Assembly: GCA_034698045.1 (NCBI GenBank) | Contig: JAQGAU010000104.1 | Coordinates: forward strand, 1 to 40,835 | Direction of reading: 5' to 3' | DNA length: 40,835 nucleotides | From: Paramacrobiotus richtersi | Taxonomy: Eukaryota > Tardigrada > Eutardigrada > Parachela > Macrobiotidae | Shown: positions 10,070 through 21,590 of the stretch, piece by piece | How the letters are laid out: every line of letters begins with the position of its first letter | Position numbering within the stretch: position 1 is the stretch's first letter | The notes under the pieces: model-generated | Databases searched by the model: none | Told to the model about the DNA's origin: nothing | Seen by the model: only the letters and a program-made list of their open reading frames with translations | Made by a program: the position numbers and the translations under genes

Positions 10070-12312
10070 TCAACAACCAAAGAGTAACCAGACTATCCAC
10101 ATGAAACTCAGACTGGTCGTAAACAATGTGTTACCGGTGCTGATCGCAAATGCAACCTGGGCCCAATCGAACTTATCCTTCTCCTGACCAACAGAATGCG
10201 TAAAGTTCTTCAAGCAGTCCACTGGGACAAAGACTTCTACCTTCTGGTATTCCTGACTGACCGTTTGGCACACATCGTACAGGGCACCCTTCGCTTGACC
10301 GCTGATCAGTTCCGGGTTGACGCGGAAAAAGTCCCGTAACCACATGTACTCGCATTCGCAGTGAATCCTCCGTAGTTGCACAGCCCGCTCCTCTGGCTTG
10401 GTAAAGCTATCATACACAAAGTCCTTTTCCAGCGCTAGTAACCGCAGATCGGGAAGGTTGGTGAACGTGTACATTTCAATCTCCAACAGGGAACACTGTT
10501 GAATGACAACCGCCCGCAGTCGCGGACTGTGGACGAAGTCATCCCGGTGCAACGCGAGCTTCTTGTGGCTGCGACTGTGTCTGCACTTGTCAACGGTGAA
10601 GCTAAGGAGATTGGTCAAGTAGAGCACGGGTAGTTTCTTTGTACATCGCGGACTACAGTGGAATAACGTGAATTCAAAGACATTCAAGCGTATCGGTTCG
10701 ATAGCTTTCGTGATGAACATCTCCTCCGGTAGTGTCGTGTAATCAACCGCCATGGCCCTTTTCGATATCGTCAGATGTTCGTCCCGCACACCTAAACTGA
10801 CCGCTCGATCGGGTGGGATCTCGGCGATACCCAGACTGATGTTGCGGAAGTGGGTGTAGTCGTTTGTGCGGTTTTTTTCGTTGAGGTTCAGATCAATGAC
10901 GGATGAGCCGGTACACTTGGGAATTCTAGAAACCGCGGTTAGTGTGTTAGGCGGGGGTTGAGAGTGATAATCGGCAAATGTTTACTTAAGCTTGTCCAGT
11001 TTCTCGCATTCCTCATTGCTCAGGGGTTTGCAGTTGTAATTAGATAAGGGTGCCAGCGAAGCGGAGAGCGGTCCGGGAGGAGTGGCTGGCACTTTGGTTG
11101 TGGTTTTCTCTGGAACATTAACGTAGTCAGATTGTATATGATTATGTTAACATTATGATAACATGGTGTTAAAATGATGCTAACAAGTTTAGTGGTAAAA
11201 CTTCGTTAAAAGAACCACTATCTGTTCCGTTGAATAAATCTGCTTATTTAGGATTCTCATACAAAGGTCAGCGTTAAACACTGGCTGAAAAAAATTGTGT
11301 AATAATTGTCATTTTATTCGGATTCTGGTTAAACTACTGTAAGTAAGGCTGCGCGGTTCAACTTACATTTCATTTAATTTTAAACAAATAAGTGGACAAA
11401 TACTGGTGAAAACATCGTAGTGTCAATCTCGAGTAGTCTGACCTTTAGCGCACCAGTCCGAGCTTTCCGTTGGCAGCGGTTGAAGAGCCACTACAGTCGT
11501 TGACATGATTGCTATGGCAGCAAATGAAACCTTGGTCAATCGTCTGTATCCAGTAACATAACACATATACAAGAGTACAATTAATCGATCGTATTTGTGC
11601 CACTCTCCGGTTGGAAGTTGCACTTTTTTATCGATCCACGTGAACCACCAAAATCAATACTGAATTAATAGCAGATGGCTTTTACTTCATTTACTGCTCC
11701 TGATCCCCAGCAACTTCAGGCGGGTATACCATTACGGAAGAAGCGATAATCTATATTGCTACAACATTGCTGCGTAGGGATCTAACGATGACTTCCGTAA
11801 TTTATACGAGAATTAGTACTTAATGACGGTTTTACCACACGCGCATGCTGTAAACATTTGTAGGATTCTATATCGATTGATACATTGTTGCCACATAATT
11901 AGATCAAATAATCGAAAGAGAGCAAATACTTGCCGATGAATACACCCAATAGCTTGGTAATCTATAGGCAGTTTTCAAGTAACGTTATGTTTGATTTTCA
12001 TGACAGATTCAACAGAAAATCAATGGATATGTCACATTACCATATCTTTTCACAAACATGCTGGTATTCATTTTTATTTGAATAGATAACTAGTTGAATA
12101 CACATACATTCTGTGCGTGTGTAATAGATCTTGCATGGTGCACTTTCATAGAAAAAAAGCAATGTCGTCGTTCTAGACAAATAAACCACAAAAGCGGTTC
12201 GGTAGCTTCGGGTGGCACAGGTTACACGATCCAGCCGTTCAATGTGCAGCGATTTACCAGACTTACTTGTGCATATAAGCAGCTCCAGTAACAGATTTTT
12301 AGGATTAGCCAT
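10070..12312 (-). CDS. Gene A: divergent secreted leucine-rich family member, hydrophobic tail
   Basis: Four exons on the minus strand: 12312-12267, 11511-11443, 11109-10986 and 10925-10070 (364 residues, stop TGA). Intron phases are 1, 1, 2, as in the rest of the array. Exon 1 (MANPKNLLLELLICT) joins exon 2 (TIMSTTVVALQP) to form a signal peptide, followed by the family motif ESSDWC. Exon 3 is Pro/Thr/Ser-rich, ending in a C-x9-C pair. Exon 4 starts IPKCTGSSVIDLNL, keeps the FRNISLGI block, has leucine-rich segments, and closes with an LRRCT-like cap (IHCECEYMWLRDFFRVNP, then two more Cys). The last 20 or so residues are hydrophobic and run straight to the stop (FMWIVWLLFGC), like a GPI-attachment signal. 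This is the most divergent member, and the upstream block shared by B to H is not visible before it. Function unknown; likely extracellular or surface-bound. Confidence 0.85.
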
Positions 12313-14068
12313 TTTTCGGCCAGGAGCAAAATTCAAGCAAATCATATCAAACTTTCCCATAAATTCCACCATCTATAGAAGTTGGAGCCTGCAGCAGAAT
12401 CCCCTTGGATAGTTTAGATATCATATTCCCAATAACTCGATCAATACGAGCCGGAGTAAAAAACGCATAAACAACATTTGCTTATGGTTACAATCCTCGC
12501 GCGCTGGCTCTGACTGTCTGTTCTTCTTCCTCCGCGCTGGCGCGACTGGGCGACGAGCCTTAGTGCCTAATCCAGCGAGACATGTGCTGTTTCATTGTGA
12601 GGCGGAAACGCTTACGCATGCCCAAGTCGTTCACGCTTTGTCAGAACAAACTTACGGCACTCTGTTTTGTACGAGCTGTACACACGTGTGAACGCGATGG
12701 CTATTTAGGGAATATGTTGCGTTTAGTGCTGGGCAATCCTGGTGGCTCATATACGGCTGGCGCTGAATCCCATCTGAGTTTGCTTATTTATGCGTAATCG
12801 TTCGAGACAATAAAAGCGCGTATCGGGTTGCAGGGCGCTGAGCATATCGGAATGTGCCATAATCTAGTGGCTATGCTGCACTGCTGAATGAGTGCACATA
12901 AACATACATTTTTCAATCACAGTCTTTCTCGGTTTATGCAGAGGCTTTTATAGCGCATTTCTCGTCGTTCTTTGATGCGAGATGTGTTTCTTTAAGTTTT
13001 GTTTTTCCAGTTTGCTAAGCTGTGACCGTTATACAGATGTTGTGAACTGTGGACAGAAAGTTTTTTTTACTGGTGCAAGAAATTGCTGTAGTCGAAACAC
13101 AAGGCATAGGCAAAGCAAAATATAGCTGCTGTAGTCGCGAAAAAACAAAGTTTATTTGTTTTCGGTTTTAATTAAGTAAGCGATCCTAAGACGTGCCAGA
13201 AGGATGGCTGTCTGGGCGCGTCGATCAACCCGTCTGCTTTGTGGAACGTGCTTATGTATGTCGGTTCGGATTATCGTTTGCTGTAACGAGTAACGTGATC
13301 AGTTACACATCTTGCCGTTCTTCTTGGCGCTTTCTACTAAACTGGTTGTTCGGCATATTTTTCAGTGTAATTTAAACAAGCCTTTTTCTGATGCGCTTGA
13401 AAGTAGAAATGAACAACTGTAGCTATCATAGCATAGTCCACCTTGAAGGTCAATGTTGACCGGCAAAGGAACCTCTTGGTAACAGACTTGGTTTGCGTTC
13501 TGAAACAGCGTTCTTGAGTCTTGGCACCTGGCGCTATTTTACAAGCAGATCTAGAACCTAGACATTTTGCTTTTGTAGTACAAAATCCCACTAGAAAGGA
13601 AGGTTCTTTATGGTTGAGTCATCTACACGCAGTTTTACTTGAATTCGTAACGATACTTGAGAAGTATTATGATAGTTTCGCGGATGACCAATAACTCTTC
13701 TCCGACAATATGCTTCTCCGCGACAGAAAAGTCTAATAACCTGCATGAAGATTTGTTAGTGACCGGCACGAATTGTTGAATATTTGTACCACGAAGTTAA
13801 CGTTTTGGACCAGGTCCGCGGGTTAACGATAAACCATGCATAACAAAGAAAACGTGCGGTACATAGTTATTTCGCATTCTTTGAGGTGGTAAACATTGTA
13901 CATATACTGCACGCACACATTCAACAACTGCAGATTCACACGCGACTTCATACAGATTGAACATTTCCGATACGGTATTTCGTTATCTATTTAATACCAG
14001 AAGGTCATCAAGCTAACCCATAAAACCGGCTGCAAAACCGGGTTAATGTGGCAGCTGAAGATGACATA
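12313..14068. other. Spacer between genes B and A; start of a duplicated unit
   Basis: No coding exon is supported. The stretch from about 12,890 to 14,060 is recognisably homologous to about 16,960-17,980. Both share ccagaaggatg, gactgtggac/gaactgtggac, a t-rich tttagtttttttag-like run, and a 3' part just downstream of the stop codon. These are the flanks of the duplicated B and C units. Confidence 0.6.
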
Positions 14069-16637
14069 TCAAAAACGCATCAACATTTGTCTTTGTCGAC
14101 GTAGCACACCTGAAAGACAGTCATCGAATCTACCAGTAACACATGAACTAAATATCTTGTAAGTATCTTCGTCGATATCGACAAATTTTGGGAAATCTCC
14201 GAAAAATCCTCTTTTCCAGTCGTAGTTGCTTTCTTCTCCAGTAAGTTCCTTGGAGCAGTTAACTGGGACATAAATATCCTTATTTTTAAACGCTGGACTG
14301 ACTGCATCACACACTCCATAAATGCGACCTGGCAGCTTCGCGGTGACCAGTGCCGGGTTAGCACGGTATGAATCCCGCAGCCAAGCGTAATTACATTCGC
14401 AGTGCAGCTTCTTCAGTTGAGCAACGCGCGTACTCGCCTCACTATGATAGGTATATTTAAAAAAGTTTTTCTCCAGTGCTAATAGACGCAAATCAGGAAG
14501 ATTCGTGAATGCAAAGGGTTCGATCTCCAACGAAGAGCACTGATCGGCGATGACCACCCTTAAGCGCGCATTGTGCACGAAGTCACCCCGGCGGAATACC
14601 ACTGGCTTGCGATAGCTGTAGTCGCACTCTTGAATGGTGAAGCTGAGCAAGTTGGTTAGTTTCAATGCGGGCAGTTTACCCGGGCAGCGGTTGTGGCAGC
14701 TGTAGAGTGTGAACTCGATGATATTTTTGCGGATGGGATCCAGGGCTTGACTTAGGAACTTGTTTTCATCTACAATGTTGTAATCAATTCCGATGGCGAT
14801 ACTGCTCACTAAAAGATGAAGATCCCAAATGCCAAAGCTGACTGCCCGATCCGCGCGGATGGTAGGTATTCCCAGACTGATGTTGCGGAACATGCGAGCG
14901 TTCTCTCCGCGTTCTGGATGCTTAAGATTCAAGTCCACAACGGATTTGTTGATGCATTCTGGGATCCTACAGACACCCGGGTTTATGTAAGTAGCATTAG
15001 GAGTTAAACGGCGGAATTAACGTTACGCGTCGTCTTAGGCACCCCGATGTTGGTACCATGGAAAACCGTATCAGATATAGAAGCGCCGAAAACGCAAAGG
15101 ACAAGATAAGTTAGAAAATACGCAACAAAACTAAAAACAAGTTTCAATTGAAATTAAACAACGCCAACAGATGGACCTGTAACCGGACGCAAACCAGACG
15201 AAAGCAGCAAATGCAATAAGTGTTCAGCCGAAATCATCTCTATATGTGAATTCTATGCGATAGGCCCGGTAGAACGGTGGCATTTTGCATTTTCATATGG
15301 TACCGGAATTTGATATCTTTGCTACAGACTACAACGTTGCAAATGTGATTGGAAAAAATGAACGGGCCATGTTTTTCGTAATGACTGCGGACAAGTCTAC
15401 AAGACTTACATAAGAAGTCCCATATTACCACATTCCTCCCTCGTCATTGGGGCGCAGTTAAAATCCGGGAAGGTCTCCAGCTGAGACGAAACCGGCACTG
15501 GTGGAACGGCCACGTATCTGGTCGCATTATCTGAAATATTTCCGTACATAGAAAATCTGGCAAGCACGCTCAGTGACCACTTGTTCCGCCTCGTACTAAC
15601 CTTTGGCACACCAGTCGGAACTTTCCTTAGGAAGTGAATGGGTGGTCAGTGCTGTTGAGATTATCGTAACTGCAACATCAGTGGTATCTTCCAGAGACCA
15701 TTGTTTAACGCACACTCATCGTGAAATCGCAAGCTTGAATATACGTAACTAACTGAATTTATTTTGCTTGAAGGTTTTGTTGTTGCGAGATTTTGTTTTA
15801 CATGACAATATTGCTAATTATCGTCGGCCCTGTTTCTAACGCACTTGCGGGAAAAATTTACCGCTTTCACTTGTGTGAGAATTTGAACTTGTGAACGTGC
15901 AGGACAAGGTTACTGTCATATGCGTAATTCAGTATAAGGCAACTACTGTACGAGTATATATCCAACCAGTGCCTTGCGGAGTTCAGTGAAAACCTCAAAC
16001 ATTATTTTTCGTAAATAAAACAGTGGTCATATCAAGTTTTTGTAATGCAGAATGGTAATTTCTGGATAGAAGTAATGCAGGGGATTTCGAACGTATGTAC
16101 ACGAAATATAACTAGAAGAATTGCACAGAGAAAAGCCGAAGCTTTCATGCCAACCTTTCTAGTAGAAATTGTAAACTGTATATGATCTTAGTTGTCGAAT
16201 CTGCTACCTGCTCTTTCATTCCATTGTCCAATAAAATTTTGCATATAACTTCAAAGGAGCGAAATTTAACAACAGTTTTCGTATTAATAGCCGTGTCTAG
16301 AGTTTCGTAAATTTTGAAATAACAAAATCTACGCAGGTTCAAAAAACTGTTGAAGCTCAGGTATAAATAACTTTTAATATACATGTACGAAGGTGGGAGC
16401 AGGAAATTAGAAGCCGAGCGTCGTGGAGACATCTTGTAATTACACTAGCCGATTGACGGCACCAGCACCACGCTACGATGTCACGCATTACATTGCACTG
16501 GGAAACTAGGTAATACTACAGATGTCTGTACACTATAAAATATTCTTACGTTCTTATGTAGTACACATCAGCGGTGTTAATCCTTACTTACCTGAAGAAA
16601 GGTAAAGCTGCAGCAGTGCGCTGTATTTTCCATCCAT
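14069..16637 (-). CDS. Gene B: secreted leucine-rich family member with charged Cys-containing tail
   Basis: Exons 16637-16592, 15669-15601, 15530-15410 and 14966-14069 give 377 residues (stop TGA). The signal peptide is split over exons 1 and 2 (MDGKYSALLQLYLSS then VTIISTALT). Exon 2 ends in ESSDWCAK. Exon 3 reads DNATRYV (N-glycosylation sequon), then a Pro/Ser linker and FNCAPMTREEC. Exon 4 starts IPECINKSVVDLNLKHP, followed by RNISLGIP, leucine-rich segments, KLHCECNYAWLRD and the two later Cys of an LRRCT-like cap. After GFFGDFP the protein departs from the hydrophobic-tail members: 39 mostly polar residues including SSCVTGRFDDCL and ending RRQRQMLMRF. No membrane anchor is evident, so this member is likely soluble and secreted. 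Confidence 0.88.
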
Positions 16638-17982
16638 GACTCCGGTTAGTTTCTCGTAAACAGAATGCAGTAAGAAAAATCTAGATAAAACAGTCTATCC
16701 TATCGGCAAAAGCAGAACGTGAACCAAGCGGAACTGAAAAATCAGTTTCGATGCACGATTAGTCGATCAAGGCAGCGAAGAAAATATCGGGCATCAGCAA
16801 ACCAGGTCTCAAGGTCGTCGACATGCCAGAAATCTATATGAATAATCAGGCGTAGACTGTTTACTGAGTACACCCGCGTTTGGACTGGGCGGTTTTATGC
16901 GGCTTTATTTGAGTAATTAATATGCATTAAAAGTTTGCTGTTGGGACTTGACAGCCTGACACATACTGTGAAGCGTGTACGTACATTTTTTAAGCACAAT
17001 TTTTCTGTGCGTATGCAGAGGCGGTTTTTATAATGGAGAAGTTTGGTAGTTCTTTGAGCTGAGTTGGGTTTGTTTCAGTTTAGTTTTTTTAGTTTCATAA
17101 ACTGTAACCGTAGCAGTTAACACATATGTTGTAGACTGTGGACGGCAAGATTTCGTGACTGATGCAAGAACCTGGTTTCGTCGAAACACAAGGGAAGCCA
17201 AAGCGCAATATAGCATTCGTTAACAATAAAACATATTTGGCTTTCGGAGTAAATCAAGCACTGATAAAAATTAGACGGGCCAGAAGGATGCTGTCTGGGG
17301 GCGCCGAGCGGCAAGTCTGGGTAGTCTGACAGCATACTGTGTTTCGGCTGTTTCGTTTCGGATCATGTCGCGAATAACGCGATTGGTCAGTCTGTTAAAC
17401 CGAATGTCGCTTTGCTAAACTGAATGTCTAGCATATTTCCTCACCGTAATATGAAGAAGGTTCTTTTGAGGCCGCCTAACGTAATGGAAAACCACCGCTA
17501 TCATAGCGTAGCGCTGTCACCGCTGTCACCGCTGTCTATATAGCGACTACCATGAAGATTGTCCGGTACCGACCAAGTAACCTATTGGGTTTCGATCTCG
17601 AACCTCAGGTGCTTATAGGTGCTGTTCAAAAAAAGATCTAACCTAAACATGAAAGTTAGAACGTAAAGTTAGGAACAAACATCATACCTTGGTACAAAAA
17701 GGCCCAGTGGGAAGGAAAGTACTTACATGCATATGATTAATTAACATGCGGCATGAACAAAGGTACCGGCATCCAGTTTTGTGCCATTTTAGAACGCCAC
17801 TTGCGAACTCTGGGATTGCTTTGCCCCGGGCACATTCCAGAACTGCCGATTCACATTTGACGCTATACAAATCAAACATTCCCGCTATATTTTGTCTATT
17901 TTAAATCCGAAAGTCATAAAACAAATTCATAAAGCAGAATGCGAAAACAAGTGCCCGTGGCTGCTGAACATGACATAAACTA
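16638..17982. other. Spacer between genes C and B
   Basis: It begins with the shared upstream block of gene B (about 16,680-16,890). From about 16,960 to 17,980 it is homologous to the B-A spacer at 12,890-14,060. The rest looks non-coding; the open frames present are short and not conserved between the two copies. Confidence 0.6.
16680..16890 (-). promoter_or_regulatory. Shared upstream block of gene B
   Basis: Block starting about 45 nt upstream of the exon 1 ATG. It is homologous to the blocks before genes C to H, with recurrent landmarks gataaaac, gatcaaggcagcgaag, aaccagg and tctcaaggtcgtc. It is the best promoter candidate by position and conservation, not by a recognised motif. Confidence 0.55.
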
Positions 17983-20292
17983 TCAACCACGTAGCAACAT
18001 CTGTCTCTGCCTATGTAACACACGTAAAAGACAGGCATCAAATCTACCAGTAACACATGCACTAAATATCTTGTACGTATCTTGATCGATATCGACAAAT
18101 CTTGGGAAATCTCCGAAAAATCCTCTTTTCCAGTCGTAGTCTCTTTCCTTGGCAGTAACTTCCTTGGAGCAGTTAACCGGGACATAAATATCTTTATTTT
18201 TAAACTCTGGACTGACTGCATCGCACACTTTATAAATGCGACCTGCCAACTTGGCGGTGACCAGTCCCGGGTTAACACGGTATAAATCCCGCAGCCAAGC
18301 GTAATTACATCCGCAATGCACTTTCTTCAGCTGGGTCGCGAGCGTGCCCTTAACATCATACGTATGTGAAGAGTAATCCAAGAGGTTTTTTTCCAGCGCC
18401 ACGAGACGCAGATCAGGGAGGTTCGTGAAAGTAAAGGGTTCGATCTCTAACGAAATACGACAGTTGTCGACGAGGATCAGCCTCAAGCAGGCATTGCGCG
18501 CGAAATCACCCCGGCGAAATACCAGGGGCTTGTTGTAGCTGGGGTCGGACTCTTGAATGGTGAAGCTGAGCAAGTTGGTTAGGTTCAGCGCTGGCAGTTT
18601 ACCCGAACAGCGGTGGTGACATTTGTAAATTGTGAACTCAATGATATTCTTGCGGATGGGTTGCAGGGCCTGTGTTAAAAACGTTGTCTCGGGTATTATG
18701 TTGAAATCGATTCCGACGACCACACCGCTCACAAGAAGGTAAGAATCCCAAATACCAAAGCTGACTGCACGATCGGCACGGATGGTTGGAATTCCCAGAC
18801 TGATGTTGCGGAACATTCGAGCGCTCTCTTTGCGTTTTGGATGCTTGAGATTCAGATCAACTACGGATTTGCCGATGCATTCTGGAATCCTACAGACACT
18901 CGGATTTATGTAACGGATACTTGCTCAAAGCGCGACAGATACTGAGTCCACTAAGATCGAGATAGAAACGGTAATTATTTATTTATTGGTGTTTATATGT
19001 ATTATGAAAATAAGTAAGTCATAAGTCATGAAAAAATGTATGAAAAACAAAACAAGTAATCAAGTAAAACTAGGAAAAAAACAAAGATTAGTAGATTCAT
19101 CAGTAAATGAACCCAAACCAGACAACAGCATCTAAAAAACAAGCATTAAATAAAATAAGAGACACTAAAAGCATGGAATGGATGTGTAAATCCTGTGCGA
19201 ATTTATCGATACAGATCAGAGCGGGAGAACATTTGGGGCTTCTGTACGCGGCTAAATGTTTTTGTTACAAATTACTTCGGTGCAAATGTGTACTTGGCAT
19301 AAATGAACTTGCTGCGTTTTGCATAATTATTGCGAGCAATACTGTGTCGCGTTTACCGTAAAGAACAGGAAACACAGTGCGCTGATTCCCTGCAGCGAGG
19401 TGGTACTCATTCCAACGTTTATCCAATTAAATAAATTATTTTTACAATCCTAGGCTACTGCAAACGTAATAAAACAGAATCTCCATTTTATGCACCTTGA
19501 GTTTCCTACTTGGTAAACTTACATAAGCAGCCGCATCTTATCACACTCCTCCATGGTCATTGGGGTGCAGTTAAAATCGGGGAAGGGTTCCAAGTGAGAC
19601 GATACCGGCTCTGGTGGAACAGCTCCGTAATCAGTCGCATTATCTGAAATGACGGCGTATATAGAAAATCTAACGAGTGCGCTCAGTGACCTTTCATTCT
19701 GCCGCATTACTCACCTTTAGCACACCAGTCGGAACTTTCCTTAGGAAGCGGATGGATGGCCAGTATCGTTGGGATTATTGTTACTGCAACATCAGCGTTA
19801 TCTCTTGAAGAACATTGTAAATGAGCACACTCACGTGTTCGCAAATTTGAAAAAAACGTATTCTTGTTTGAAAAATAAATAATACATTAGCAGGTCTCAA
19901 AATACAAAATTTCGCGTCATTGCAACTAGTTATCTTTCTCAATACAGTTAGGTTTCTGCTTCCACAAGGTTTTGTTATCACATTACGATGCCTTTGATTA
20001 ACACCTAATCGCAATAATTTCCAAAAAAGAGGATTTTTGAAGAAAGACCATGAGCAGATTAGGAATCATGCGGTAAGATTCATACGAGAATATACCTCAC
20101 AAAAATTCGTTTATTCGTAGCCACAAGCCCGCGTGTAGGATTAATATAATAATATTACGACGTGTCAAAAGTTTTGAAATGTTTAGTAATGGGATATTCT
20201 TACGTTCCTATGCACACATCAACGGTTTTCATTCTTATACACGTACTTGAAGAGAGGTAAAGCTGGAGCAGCGCTCTGTGTTTTCCAGCCAT
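17983..20292 (-). CDS. Gene C: secreted leucine-rich family member with charged Cys-containing tail
   Basis: Exons 20292-20247, 19783-19715, 19643-19523 and 18889-17983 give 380 residues (stop TGA). The exon 1 donor is GTACGT instead of the usual GTAAG in the array. The signal peptide is MAGKHRALLQLYLSS plus ITIIPTILA. Exon 3 carries DNATDYG and FNCTPMTMEEC. Exon 4 has IPECIGKSVVDLNLKHP, RNISLGIP, leucine-rich segments, an LRRCT-like cap starting KVHCGCNYAWLRDLYRVNP, and VNCSK. The tail after GFFGDFP is the B type (SACVTGRFDACL, then RQRQMLLRG). It is conserved at protein level with gene B, which argues that it is a real coding end and not read-through. Closest relatives by eye are B for the tail and E for the middle of exon 4 (the shared segment ending YDWKRGFFGD or YDWKKGFFGD). 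Confidence 0.88.
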
Positions 20293-21590
20293 GACTCCGG
20301 TTAGTTTCTTGTAAACAGAATGGAATTATGACAATCTAGATAAAACCGTCTACTTATTAGCAAAAGCAGAATGTGAACTAAGCGGGACTGACAAGCATTT
20401 CCGACTGCATAATCGTTCGATCAAAGGCAGCGAAGAACATATCTGGGACCAGCAAACCAGGTCTCAAGGTCGTTAACAAACCAGAAATCTGTACCGTAAT
20501 CTGGCGTAGACCGTTTAGCGAAAACATTCGCTTTTTGAATGGGCGGTTGAACTTGTATGCGGCTAGCCGCGAACAAGCGCGCGCGCGAAGCGCTTCGTTC
20601 ATTAATTAGCAATAGCGGGTACTAACTGTTTGCGGTTGTCTTTACAGACGTATGTATGTTCGACAACCTGACAAAGCATACTTCCATACATGCTGTGCGT
20701 GTATACAATAGGTCAATGTTAATACTTGTATATCGTGAAATGTTGCACAGCAGTTGTTGACGGTACAAATGTTCGAGTTTCTCGAAGCTATCTGCGCCTG
20801 TGACCGCTTTTGTATGCCTCTGTTTTTTAATTGGGGCACATTTCCTCGATACTTATCCTCCCGTATTTTCCCACTACTGCACCACCGATTTATTGTATTG
20901 TACGGAACTTTTTGTAGATTATTATGTAGAATTAAGTTTTGTGACTTTATAACCTGCACTGTACGTGTTCACTCCGTATCTTGCCTGTACCGTCTCAATA
21001 TTCCCCAATACATTCTGCGGTATTTTTTATAGCAGGTTCCTGCGCTAGCCGTACTCTCTTGTACTCTGCGGATATTCCTAAAGTGTGTCGTTGTATTCTA
21101 CTTTGTGTTCCGCTTAGAAAAATGACGCAAAATACAAACACCGAATAATACCAAACGAATGCGAGAGGAGTGAAGTGCCAGCGCCACACACTTTCTTTGC
21201 GTAATTGAATTCTGGAACATGTTCGTAGCTAGGAAAATTGTGATCGGTCACTTTATAACAGCACGGTTTTAATGCTTTTGCAGTACAAGTGGAATTAACA
21301 GTTTACATTTTGATCTTTAGCTTGCCGACGAATCTACTGTTTACAGTGTTTCACACCGTACTGCGTAATTGGGATCGGAGGCTATGTTACACCTTTTTTG
21401 CAAATTGAGATCTCGATGTCCAGTGCAGCACCATTCTGGGGCGCGACTATCTGTCCTGACAATTTATACGAAGTAACGAAGCAAACTTCGACGCTAATAA
21501 AAACAACAGTTTCTTTGGCAAACCAACAGAAGATCACACAACGACCGGCACATGCAACAAAAATTTTTCATGTGATACATAGCACACCGA
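20293..21590. other. Spacer between genes D and C
   Basis: The shared upstream block of gene C occupies about 20,334-20,565. From about 21,400 to 21,590 lies the D 3' flank, which recurs at 25,440-25,560 and 25,890-26,000 (landmarks aaaacaacagtttctttgg and gatcacataacga). No coding exon is supported in between. Confidence 0.55.
20334..20565 (-). promoter_or_regulatory. Shared upstream block of gene C
   Basis: Homologous to the block upstream of gene B. Landmarks seen are ctagataaaaccgtcta, gatcaaaggcagcgaagaa, accaggtctcaaggtcgt and gggcggttgaactt. It lies about 40 nt before the exon 1 ATG. Confidence 0.55.

Noticed and set aside
14080-14364. Alternative frame giving a hydrophobic end for genes B and C (YLVHVLLVD)
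   Set aside because: It would need a frameshift before GFFGDFP; the main frame is conserved between B and C in sequence, Cys positions and stop context.
20642-21189. Open frames of 64-105 codons between D and C
   Set aside because: Both strands are open at once, no motifs are present and no counterpart occurs in the other spacers.
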